A stretch of 64,000 nt of DNA from the NCBI GenBank assembly GCA_000719105.1, contig JODX01000018.1:62001-126000 (forward strand), read 5' to 3'. This document shows, one piece after another, positions 31,990-40,359 of the stretch (its first letter is position 1; every line of letters begins with the position of its first letter). A program made the translations under genes and the position numbers. Source of the DNA: Streptomyces sclerotialus (lineage in GTDB: Bacteria; Actinomycetota; Actinomycetes; Streptomycetales; Streptomycetaceae). The notes under the pieces are model-generated. The model was given only the letters and a program-made list of their open reading frames with translations, had not been told where the DNA came from and searched no databases.

Positions 31990-34410
31990 ATGAGCGGAAG
32001 CACGCTGACGCAGGGCGAGCCGGCCACCGCACCCGCACCGGATCCCGCCCCGCCCGCACCCGCGCCCGTGCCACCCGGCCCCCGGCGCGTGCGGCTGGTG
32101 CTCGCCGGGCTCCTGCTCGCGCTGCTGCTCGCCGCGCTGGAGCCGATGACCGTGGCCACCGCCCTCCCGCAGATCGCGGGCGAACTGCACGGCACCGACC
32201 GGATGTCCTGGGCGGTCAGCGCCTATCTGCTCGCCACCGCCGTGGCGCTCCCGGTGCACGGCGGACTCGGTGACCGCTACGGGCACAGACGCGTCCTGCA
32301 GTGCGCACTCGTCGCCTTCGTCGCCGGCTCGGCCCTCGCGGGCTGGTCGCGCAGCATGGACCAGCTCATCGCCTTCCGCGCGCTCCAGGGCGTCGGCGCG
32401 GGCGGGCTCCTGACCGGTGTGCAGGCCGTCGCCGCCGAGCTCACCCCCGCCCGGGACCGCAGCCGCCTCAGGGCACTGATCGGCGGCGTCTTCGGTCTCG
32501 CCTCCGTCGCCGGCCCCCTGCTGGGCGGCCTCCTCACGGACGAGCTCTCCTGGCGCTGGTGCTTCACCCTCAACATCCCCCTCGGGCTCGCCGCCCTGGC
32601 CGCCGTCGCCCTCGTGCCCCGGTCGCCGGGGCCCCGTACGAAGATCCGCCCCGACATCCTCGGCGCGCTGCTGCTCGCCGCCGCGTCGACCTGCGCGGTG
32701 CTGCTGGCCGGCTGGGCCGGCACGGTGCACGCCTGGGGCTCGCCCGTCGTCCTGGGCCTCGCCGCCACGGCCGTGGCCGCGACCGCCCTCTTCCTCGTCG
32801 CCGAGCACCGCGCCGCCGCCCCCCTCGTGCCGCTCCGGCTGTTCCGGGACCCCGTCTTCGCCGTCACCGGGATCGTGGGCCTCGCGACCGGCGCCGCGCT
32901 GCACGGGGCCTGTGCCCACCTGCCGGCCTTCCTGCAACTGGCCGGCGGCGCGTCGGCGACCACCGCCGGGCTGCTCCTGCTGCCGATGACGGCCGGCATC
33001 GTCGGCGCCTCGGTCGTCGCCGGGGAGCTCATCGGCCGCACCGGGCACCACCGGACGTACCCGGCCCTCGGCACCGCCCTCGCCGCGGCCGGCATGTGGT
33101 TCCTGGCCGGGCTGGAGGCGGACACCCCCCGGCTGCACCTCTGCATCTGGACGGCCGTCCTCGGCGCGGGCATCGGCATGGTGATGCCCGTCCTGATCCA
33201 TGCCGTGCAGCACACGGTGCGCCCCGCCGACGCAGGCCCCGGGACCAGGGCCGCCGACCATGCGCGGCAGCTCGGCGGCGGCGCCGGCGTGGCCGTCTTC
33301 GGCGCGCTCCTCGCGGAGCGGCTCGCCGACCGCCTGCCCGCGCGCGCGGGCACCGGACTGCTGGACCCCGCCTCCCTCACCCCGAAGGTCGAGCACGCCC
33401 TGCCCGCCACGCTGCGCGACGACTACGTCGAGGCGTACGCCGAGGTCATGCCGGAACTCTTCCGCCTCCTGGTGCCGGTGCTCCTCCTCGGCCTGCTCCT
33501 CGCCTGCGTCCTGCTCTTCCTCAAGGACGGATCCCTCAAGGACGGACGCGTCGAGGACAAGTTCCCCGAGGACGGACCCCCGGTCTCCCACGACCTCCCC
33601 GCCGGCTCCGCCTCCGTCCCGCGGCCGCGCCCCGCGCACACCGGCGAGGCGGTCCTGCGCGGCACCGTCCGGCAGCACGACGGCACGGCGGTGGCTCGGG
33701 CCACGCTGACCCTCCTCGACGCGACGGGGCAGCGTGTCGGGCGGGGTGCCGGCGGCGATGACGGCCGGTACACGCTGGCCCCGCCCGGCCCGGGGGCGTA
33801 CGTGCTCATCGCCGCGGCCGACAGCCACCAGCCGCAGGCGGCGACCGTCACCGTCGGCCGGGTCCCCATGAACGTCGACATGGTGCTCGGCGGCGCCGGG
33901 CGGCTGGCCGGACGCGTGGTCACCGTCGACGGGAACCCCCTCCCGGGCGCCGCCCTGACGCTCACCGACAGCCGTGGGCAGGTCGTCGCCACCACGCGCA
34001 GCGCCCCCGACGGCGGGTACACCGTCCCGGACGTGGCCGCGGGCGAGTACACCCTCACCGCCGGCGCGCACTCCTTCCGTCCGGCCGCCCGCCCCGTCAC
34101 CGTCCGGCCCGGCCGCGAGACGCGTCAGGACCTCGGGCTCGCGGGCGGTGAGGTGCTGCGGGGCACCGTGCGCGCCGGTGGCGGACGCCCCGTCGAGGAC
34201 GCCCGCGTCACCCTCCTCGACACCACGGGCAACGTTGTCGGCACCCTGATCACCGGCCCCGACGGCGCGTACTGCTTCCCCGACCTCTCCACCGGCGAGT
34301 ACACCGTCATCGCCTGCGGCTACCCGCCCGCCGCCACGGTCCTCGAGGTCGCGGGCGGCGGCGGGACAGAGCGGGACGTGCATCTGGGGCACGAGGACCA
34401 CGAGGGGTAG
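31990..34410 (+). CDS. DHA2-type MFS exporter fused to three carboxypeptidase-regulatory-like repeats
   Basis: An 806-residue protein. Residues 1-30 are a Pro/Ala-rich cytoplasmic tail. Residues about 32-510 give 14 membrane segments with the MFS motif GGLGDRYGHRRV and ALQGVGAGGLLTGVQAVAAEL. After the last helix, residues 565-800 hold three Ig-like/carboxypeptidase-regulatory repeats. Each has a G.V....G......A.VTL.D..G..V pattern, then GGYTVPDVAAGEYTLTA or a close variant. The family exports drugs and dyes by proton antiport. The added repeats should be on one membrane face and are not needed for normal DHA2 transport. RBS GAGGAG lies 8 nt before the ATG, inside the inverted repeat. Confidence 0.88.
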   Translation: MSGSTLTQGEPATAPAPDPAPPAPAPVPPGPRRVRLVLAGLLLALLLAALEPMTVATALPQIAGELHGTDRMSWAVSAYLLATAVALPVHGGLGDRYGHRRVLQCALVAFVAGSALAGWSRSMDQLIAFRALQGVGAGGLLTGVQAVAAELTPARDRSRLRALIGGVFGLASVAGPLLGGLLTDELSWRWCFTLNIPLGLAALAAVALVPRSPGPRTKIRPDILGALLLAAASTCAVLLAGWAGTVHAWGSPVVLGLAATAVAATALFLVAEHRAAAPLVPLRLFRDPVFAVTGIVGLATGAALHGACAHLPAFLQLAGGASATTAGLLLLPMTAGIVGASVVAGELIGRTGHHRTYPALGTALAAAGMWFLAGLEADTPRLHLCIWTAVLGAGIGMVMPVLIHAVQHTVRPADAGPGTRAADHARQLGGGAGVAVFGALLAERLADRLPARAGTGLLDPASLTPKVEHALPATLRDDYVEAYAEVMPELFRLLVPVLLLGLLLACVLLFLKDGSLKDGRVEDKFPEDGPPVSHDLPAGSASVPRPRPAHTGEAVLRGTVRQHDGTAVARATLTLLDATGQRVGRGAGGDDGRYTLAPPGPGAYVLIAAADSHQPQAATVTVGRVPMNVDMVLGGAGRLAGRVVTVDGNPLPGAALTLTDSRGQVVATTRSAPDGGYTVPDVAAGEYTLTAGAHSFRPAARPVTVRPGRETRQDLGLAGGEVLRGTVRAGGGRPVEDARVTLLDTTGNVVGTLITGPDGAYCFPDLSTGEYTVIACGYPPAATVLEVAGGGGTERDVHLGHEDHEG

Positions 34411-34437
34411 CGGACACGCCCGAGAGGGGCGCGTCCG
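34411..34437 (+). terminator. Terminator after the MFS gene
   Basis: CGGAC-a-CGCCC (34411-34421) pairs with GGGCG-c-GTCCG (34427-34437), 5-nt loop, directly after the stop codon. Confidence 0.65.
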
Positions 34438-34578
34438 GGTAACTCACGCGCCGGTGAGAGCGCGCCGGAGGCGACCCGCGGTGGATTCGCCCGTTGCCCC
34501 ACATCGCAACCGTGAGCAGCCGTACGGTGGTGAGGACGCCACACATCTCGCTGAACCGTGGGGAGAGAGGGCCGGGCC

Positions 34579-37053
34579 ATGGACCGTGGCGAAGAGAGCG
34601 GGGCACCTCCCGGCCGGACGGTCGAGAGGGAGACGGTGGCGGAGCACGCCGCCGGCCGCATCCCGCTGGCCGTGGTCGTGGTGGACCGCGAAGGACGCGT
34701 CTCGCACTGGAGCAGCGGCGCGCGCCGGCTGTTCGGCGCCGCCAAGGAGGACGCGGTGGGCCGCGCCGCCGTGGACCTGCTGCCCGTGTCCGGCGCCCTG
34801 CCCGAGGACGACGAGGGGCCCTACGGGGCGTACGCCGCGTACGACGGACTCGGTCCCGGTCTGGAGAACTCCCTGGAGGGCCGGCTGTCCTATCCGGCTG
34901 CCGGCCGGGCCCGGCTCACGGTGCCCGGCCGCGACCGTGTCGACGTGCTGTGGTGGGCGTACCCCCTCGTCGGGCCCGGACCGGAGCGGCTGCTCGTCCT
35001 CGCCGCCGACGCGGGCGCGCTGCGGCGCGACGACAGCGAGGCCGGGACCGGGGCCGAGGGCGCGGGCGTCGAGCGGATCGCCCCCGGCTTCGCCCTGCAC
35101 ACCGACTTCCCCGGCGCCGAGCGGCTCGCCCGCAGGCTGCCCGAGATCCTCCCGAGCATGAGCGTCGGGGAGAGCGCCCGCATCGTCGCGCAGGTCCTGG
35201 AACTCGGCTATCCGATCCTGGAGTTCAGTCAGAACGACAGGGTGCCGGTCACCCCCGACTGGGGCGTCGCGCGCCGGGCGGAGCGCCGGGCGCGCCGTGA
35301 GCGGGCCGCCCGCGCCGCCGCCGAGGGCCGGCCCGTACCGGATGACTTACGGGACGAGGGCGAGGACCTCGAGTACGCGGCCGTGCGCGAGCGCCTGGAG
35401 TTCCTCAACGAGGTCAGCTCCCGCATCGGCACCTCCCTCGACCTCTCCCGGACCGTCCTCGAGGTCAGCCGGGCCGTCGTGCCCCGTTTCACGGACGTCG
35501 CGGGCACCTATCTGCGCGAACAGGTCGTCGCCGGGGAGGGCTTCCCCGAGGGCGTGCCCGACACCACCACCCTGTGGCACCGCGTCGCCGTGGAGCACAC
35601 GGACGAACCGGGCCGCTGGGACGATGTCGTACCGGTCGGCGAGGCCATGCCGTTCCCCGCGCACACGCCGTTCTTCCAGTGCATGACCAGCGGTGATCCC
35701 GTCCTCGTGCCGCGCATCAGCGAGCAGATGGGACACGCGATCGCCGCCCAGTTCGAGAAGCGGGACATCCGGCCGCTGATCACCCACCGCTCCATGCTGG
35801 TCGTGCCCCTGAAGGCGCGGAACGTGGTGCTCGGATTCATGATCCTGCTGCGCCATCCCGAGCGGGTGGAGTTCAACGACATGGACCGGGTCACCGGCGC
35901 CGAACTCGCCGCCCGCGCGGGCCTCGTCCTCGACAACGCGCGCATGTACACCTACCAGGAGAGCGTCGCCGAGACCCTCCAGGACAGCATGCTGCCGCAC
36001 ATCCCCGCGCGCAGGGCGGGCTGCGACATCGCCACCCGCTATCTGCCGGGGACACTGCTCGGGCGCGTCGGCGGCGACTGGTTCGACTCGGTGAAGCTGC
36101 CCGGCGCCCGCACGGCCCTCGTCGTCGGCGACGTCATGGGCCACGGCCTCAACTCCGCCGCCATGATGGGCCAGTTGCGCACGGCCGTGCAGACCATGGC
36201 CGCACTGGACCTGCCGCCCGCGCAGCTCCTGCGCAACCTCGACGACCTCGCCCAGCGCCTCGGCGAGCACTACCTCGCCACCTGTCTGTACGCCGTCTAC
36301 GACCCGATCGCGGGCGAGCTGCACCTCGCCAACGCGGGCCACATCCCGCCGGTACTGGTACGGGCGGCCGACGGCCGCAGCGAGCTGCTCGACCTGCCCA
36401 CGGGCGCGCCCATCGGTGTCGGCGGCGTCGCCTTCGAGGCGGTACGCGTGCGCGTGGAGCCCGGCGACCGCCTGGTGATGTGCACCGACGGCCTGGTGGA
36501 GGTGCGGGGCGAGGACATCGGTGTCGGCCTGGCCACGCTCTGCGAGTCCGCCGCCCACCCGGCCGCGTCCATGGACGACGCCTGCGACACGGTCATCCGC
36601 GCCCTCAACACCCGGGGCGGACGCAAGGACGACGTGGCCCTGCTGCTGGCCCGGCTGAACGGCATCGAGCCCGAGGACGTCGCCGAGTGGTCGCTGTGCC
36701 GCGGTGCGGCGGAGGCGGGCCGGGCCCGGGCCGCGGTCCGGGAGCAGCTGCACGTCTGGGGCCTGGCGACGCTCGCGGACAACGCCGAGCTGCTCGCCGG
36801 CGAGCTGGTCACCAACGCCGTACGGCACGCGCGCGGGCAGCGGATCGAGCTGCGGCTCGTGCGGGGCGACACACTGCTGTGCGAGGTCGACGACGAGGAC
36901 ACCACGCTGCCGACGCTGCTCGGCGCGGGCCCCGCCGACGAGTCCGGGCGGGGTCTGCGGGTGGTCAGCACCGTGGCCCGCGAGTGGGGGACCAGCCGGA
37001 CGAGTGCGGGCAAGACGGTGTGGTTCGAGCTGACGCTGCCGCGTCGCCGTTGA
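34579..37053 (+). CDS. PAS-GAF-PP2C phosphatase/anti-sigma ATPase regulator, with a TTA codon
   Basis: An 824-residue cytoplasmic signalling protein. Residues about 20-140 are PAS-like (IPLAVVVVDREGRVSHWSSGARRLFG). Residues 265-440 are a GAF domain. Residues 465-660 are a SpoIIE/RsbU-type PP2C phosphatase (GGDWFDSV, VVGDVMGHGLNSAA, NAGHIPPVL, CTDGLVE, GGRKDDVALL). Residues 690-820 form an RsbW-like ATPase (ELVTNAVRHA; GRGLRVVSTVAREWG). It probably tunes partner-switching control of a sigma factor. Codon 257 is TTA, the only TTA found in a gene of this window, making translation dependent on the bldA tRNA. ATG at 34579 has GAGAGAGG 8 nt upstream. Confidence 0.9.
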   Translation: MDRGEESGAPPGRTVERETVAEHAAGRIPLAVVVVDREGRVSHWSSGARRLFGAAKEDAVGRAAVDLLPVSGALPEDDEGPYGAYAAYDGLGPGLENSLEGRLSYPAAGRARLTVPGRDRVDVLWWAYPLVGPGPERLLVLAADAGALRRDDSEAGTGAEGAGVERIAPGFALHTDFPGAERLARRLPEILPSMSVGESARIVAQVLELGYPILEFSQNDRVPVTPDWGVARRAERRARRERAARAAAEGRPVPDDLRDEGEDLEYAAVRERLEFLNEVSSRIGTSLDLSRTVLEVSRAVVPRFTDVAGTYLREQVVAGEGFPEGVPDTTTLWHRVAVEHTDEPGRWDDVVPVGEAMPFPAHTPFFQCMTSGDPVLVPRISEQMGHAIAAQFEKRDIRPLITHRSMLVVPLKARNVVLGFMILLRHPERVEFNDMDRVTGAELAARAGLVLDNARMYTYQESVAETLQDSMLPHIPARRAGCDIATRYLPGTLLGRVGGDWFDSVKLPGARTALVVGDVMGHGLNSAAMMGQLRTAVQTMAALDLPPAQLLRNLDDLAQRLGEHYLATCLYAVYDPIAGELHLANAGHIPPVLVRAADGRSELLDLPTGAPIGVGGVAFEAVRVRVEPGDRLVMCTDGLVEVRGEDIGVGLATLCESAAHPAASMDDACDTVIRALNTRGGRKDDVALLLARLNGIEPEDVAEWSLCRGAAEAGRARAAVREQLHVWGLATLADNAELLAGELVTNAVRHARGQRIELRLVRGDTLLCEVDDEDTTLPTLLGAGPADESGRGLRVVSTVAREWGTSRTSAGKTVWFELTLPRRR

Positions 37054-37073
37054 CGGGCCCGTGAGCCCGTGAA

Positions 37074-37113
37074 CCCCTGTTCTCGCGGGGCCGCTCCCTC
37101 GCGGGAACAGGGG
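37074..37113 (+). terminator. Terminator after the PP2C regulator
   Basis: A 14-bp stem with one G.T pair (37074-37087 with 37100-37113) and 12-nt loop, 20 bp past the stop codon. Confidence 0.75.
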
Positions 37114-37277
37114 CGCGCGACGGGGCCAAGAGGCGCATGGGGCGCTCGAAGGCGTGCGTCCTTGGAATGAGGCGTGAAGAACGGCGCACTGTGCTTGTCG
37201 GTCCCCTCATGGCGCGATACACCCGTGGTCTGGTCCGCCGTCCCGTGCGGGCGGCGGTCGCACCCTGGGGAGTACGT

Positions 37278-38006
37278 ATGAGCGTCACCAGCCGTTACCG
37301 GCAGGCCTGGGAAGGCTTCTGGGCCGAGGCCCCCGAGGAACAGGGGGCCGTCTTCTGGGACACCGAACCCGCGGCGACCGCGGGCGTCCACCTCGCTCTC
37401 TTCGAGCCGCACCTTGCACACCCCGGCCTGCCGGTGGTGGACCTCGGCTGCGGCAACGGCACGCAGACCCGGTTCCTGGCCGACCGCTACCGGCGCGTCG
37501 TCGGGGTCGATCTGTCGGCCGCCGCGCTCGACCACGCCCGGCGCGCCGACCCTGCGGGGCGGGCCACCTACCGGCTGCTCGACGCGGCGGAGCCGGCGCA
37601 GGTCCGGGCACTGCACGCGGAACTCGGCGACGCCAACGTGTACATGCGGGGCGTGCTGCACCAGTGCGAGCCGGAGGACCGGCAGCCGCTCGTGGACGCC
37701 CTGGCCACACTGGTGGGGGAGCGGGGCCGGGCCTTCCTCGTCGAGCTCTCCGAGGCCGCCCGCCCGCTGCTGCTGGCCCTGGCCGGGAGCACGGGCGGGC
37801 CGCCGGCCAAGCTGGCCCCGGTCCTGCGGCACGGCATCGCGCCGGGCGAGGTCGCCGACGACGCCGTGCCCGGACACCTGCGCACCGCCGGCCTCACGGT
37901 CCTCGCGAGCGGTGAACTGCCCCTGGCCACCACGGAGTACTCCGCCGACGGCGCCCTGATCGAGCTGCCGTCGAAGTGGCTGGTGGCAGGCCGGACGACG
38001 GGATGA
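37278..38006 (+). CDS. Class I SAM-dependent methyltransferase
   Basis: A 242-residue methyltransferase with motif I VVDLGCGNGTQTRFLA (residues about 54-69), the VVGVDLSAAALDHAR acidic motif and a post-I helix. Acceptor unknown. ATG at 37278 has GGGG 8 nt upstream. It is followed by the peptidase operon after 124 bp and may not be part of it. Confidence 0.85.
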   Translation: MSVTSRYRQAWEGFWAEAPEEQGAVFWDTEPAATAGVHLALFEPHLAHPGLPVVDLGCGNGTQTRFLADRYRRVVGVDLSAAALDHARRADPAGRATYRLLDAAEPAQVRALHAELGDANVYMRGVLHQCEPEDRQPLVDALATLVGERGRAFLVELSEAARPLLLALAGSTGGPPAKLAPVLRHGIAPGEVADDAVPGHLRTAGLTVLASGELPLATTEYSADGALIELPSKWLVAGRTTG

Positions 38007-38130
38007 GGGGCGGCCCGTGCGAGACGCCGCACGAGCGCGTGGCTCGAACGGACGTGCGCTGCTGGTCCGGCGAAGTGAGAGTTGTCCACAGCCCTGGGCG
38101 CGAACCGCCGAGGGCACGTACGGTGCTGGC

Positions 38131-38964
38131 ATGAAGATCCTCATCAGCGCCGACATGGAAGGGGCCACGGGGGTGACGTGGCCCGCCGACGTGCTGCCCG
38201 GCACACCGCAGTGGGAGCGGTGCCGGTCCCTGTTCACCTCGGACGTCCAGGCCGCGGTGCTCGGCTTCTTCGACGGCGGGGCCGACGAGGTGCTGATCAA
38301 CGAGGCGCACTGGACGATGCGCAACCTGCTGCTGGAGCGCCTCGACGAGCGGGCCCAGATGCTCACCGGCCGCCACAAGTCGCTGTCCATGGTGGAGGGC
38401 GTGCAGCACGGGGACGTGGACGGCATCGCGTTCGTCGGCTACCACGCGGGCGCAGGCATGGAGGGCGTCCTCGCCCACACCTACCTGGCCAACTCCATCA
38501 CCGGGGTCTGGCTGAACGACGTACGGGCCAGCGAGGGCCTGCTCAACGCCCATGTCGTCGCCGAGTACGGCGTCCCGGTCGTCCTCGTCACCGGCGACGA
38601 CGTGGCCTGCGAGGACGCCCTCGGCTACGCGCCCGAGGCGCTCAAGGTCGCCGTCAAGGACCATGTGTCCCGCTACGCGGCGGTGTGCCGGACGCCCGCC
38701 CGGACCGCCGCCGAGATCCGCGCGGCGGCCGAGGAGGCGACGGCGCTCGCGGTGCGCCGGGCACCCGTCGAGGCGGGGCCCTACACGGTGGCGCTGGAGT
38801 TCGACGCCGAACACCTGGCGATGGCGGCCACCGTCGTACCGGGCGTGGACCGCATCGGGGAGCGCAAGGTGGCCTACACCAGCCCGACCATGTACGAGGG
38901 AATCCGAACGTTCAAGGCGGTCACCACGGTCGTTTCGGCCGCCGTGGAGGAGCAATATGGCTGA
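38131..38964 (+). CDS. M55 D-aminopeptidase (DppA-like)
   Basis: A 277-residue M55 peptidase. The two-zinc centre known from B. subtilis DppA is visible: Asp8 and Glu10 (ISADMEGATG), His60, His105 and a later Glu135. His116 matches the proposed nucleophile. The family releases D-amino acids such as D-Ala from short peptides, including D-Ala-D-Ala. It is the first gene of a four-gene peptidase block and overlaps the M20 gene by 8 bp. There is no convincing RBS; TACGGT six bases upstream suggests a leaderless transcript. Confidence 0.9.
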   Translation: MKILISADMEGATGVTWPADVLPGTPQWERCRSLFTSDVQAAVLGFFDGGADEVLINEAHWTMRNLLLERLDERAQMLTGRHKSLSMVEGVQHGDVDGIAFVGYHAGAGMEGVLAHTYLANSITGVWLNDVRASEGLLNAHVVAEYGVPVVLVTGDDVACEDALGYAPEALKVAVKDHVSRYAAVCRTPARTAAEIRAAAEEATALAVRRAPVEAGPYTVALEFDAEHLAMAATVVPGVDRIGERKVAYTSPTMYEGIRTFKAVTTVVSAAVEEQYG

Positions 38965-40345
38965 GCGGACCCAGGAGACCGGGGGGAACGAGGGGAACGA
39001 GGGAAACGAGGGGGCAGACGGTACGGACGGGTCCGACGACATCGACGGGCAGGCTCTCGACGAGGTCGTCCGGTTCACCTCCGACCTCATCCGCATCGAC
39101 ACCACCAACCGCGGCGGCGGGGACTGCCGGGAGCGGCCGGCCGCCGAGTACGCGGCCGGGCGGCTGGCCGGGGCGGGTCTCGAGCCGATGCTGCTGGAGT
39201 GCGCCCCGGGCCGGACCAACGTGGTCGCCCGGATCGAGGGCACCGACCCGTCGGCCGACGCGCTGCTCCTCCACGGTCACCTGGACGTGGTGCCCGCCCG
39301 GGCGGCGGACTGGAGCGTGCACCCGTTCTCCGGGGAGGTCCGGGACGGTGTGGTCTGGGGCCGGGGCGCCGTCGACATGAAGAACATGGACGCGATGATC
39401 CTCGCCGTCGTCCGGGGGTGGGCGCGGCTCGGGTTGCGGCCCCGGCGCGACATCGTGATCGCGTTCACCGCCGACGAGGAGGCGAGCGCCGAGGACGGCT
39501 CCGGGTTCCTCGCCGACAAGCACGGCGAGCTGTTCGAGGGGTGCACGGAAGGCGTCAGCGAGTCGGGTGCGTACACCTTCCACGACGGGGCGGGCCGGCA
39601 GATCTACCCGATCGCGGCGGGTGAGCGCGGCACCGGCTGGCTGAAGCTCACCGCGCGCGGCCGGGCCGGGCACGGCTCCAAGGTCAACCGGGAGAACGCG
39701 GTGACCCGGCTGGCCGCCGCCGTCACGCGCATCGGCGCCCACGAGTGGCCCGTCCGGCTCACCCCCACCGTACGGGCCGCCCTGCTGGAACTGGCCGCCC
39801 TGTACGGCATCGACGCCCCGGACCTCGACGACGTGGACGGGCTGCTGGAGGAGCTCGGCCCCGCCGCCGCCCTCATCGAGTCGACCGTCCGCAACAGCGC
39901 CAACCCGACCATGCTGGACGCCGGTTACAAGGTCAACGTGATTCCGGGGGAGGCCGTGGCGTATGTGGACGGCCGGTATCTGCCCGGCGGCGACGACGAG
40001 TTCCGCACGACCCTCGACCGGCTCACCGGGCCCGGGGTGGAATGGGAGTTCCACCACCGCGAGGTGGCTCTGCAGGCGCCGGTGGACTCGGTGACGTTCG
40101 CGCGGATGCGGGCGGCCGTCGAGGAGTTCGCGCCCGAGGGGCACGTCGTGCCGTTCTGCATGTCCGGCGGCACGGACGCCAAGCAGTTCTCGCGGCTCGG
40201 CATCACCGGCTACGGCTTCACGCCGCTGAGACTGCCGCCGGGCTTCGACTACAACGCGCTCTTCCACGGCGTCGACGAGCGGGTGCCGGTCGAGGCGCTC
40301 CACTTCGGGGTCCGCGTCCTCGACCGCTTCCTGCGGACGGCCTAG
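38957..40345 (+). CDS. M20-family metallopeptidase
   Basis: A 462-residue M20 peptidase. The zinc site includes LLLHGHLDVVPA (metal His and Asp) and WGRGAVDMKNMDAM, with catalytic Glu in FTADEEASAEDGSGFL. The dimerisation domain includes ARGRAGHGSK. The first 32 residues are an acidic Gly/Asn/Glu-rich tail made of GNE repeats, not part of the fold. Members hydrolyse dipeptides or N-acyl amino acids. RBS GGAGGAG 6 nt before the ATG lies in the end of the M55 gene. Confidence 0.9.
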   Translation: MAERTQETGGNEGNEGNEGADGTDGSDDIDGQALDEVVRFTSDLIRIDTTNRGGGDCRERPAAEYAAGRLAGAGLEPMLLECAPGRTNVVARIEGTDPSADALLLHGHLDVVPARAADWSVHPFSGEVRDGVVWGRGAVDMKNMDAMILAVVRGWARLGLRPRRDIVIAFTADEEASAEDGSGFLADKHGELFEGCTEGVSESGAYTFHDGAGRQIYPIAAGERGTGWLKLTARGRAGHGSKVNRENAVTRLAAAVTRIGAHEWPVRLTPTVRAALLELAALYGIDAPDLDDVDGLLEELGPAAALIESTVRNSANPTMLDAGYKVNVIPGEAVAYVDGRYLPGGDDEFRTTLDRLTGPGVEWEFHHREVALQAPVDSVTFARMRAAVEEFAPEGHVVPFCMSGGTDAKQFSRLGITGYGFTPLRLPPGFDYNALFHGVDERVPVEALHFGVRVLDRFLRTA

Positions 40346-40359
40346 TAAGGGGGGACGGA

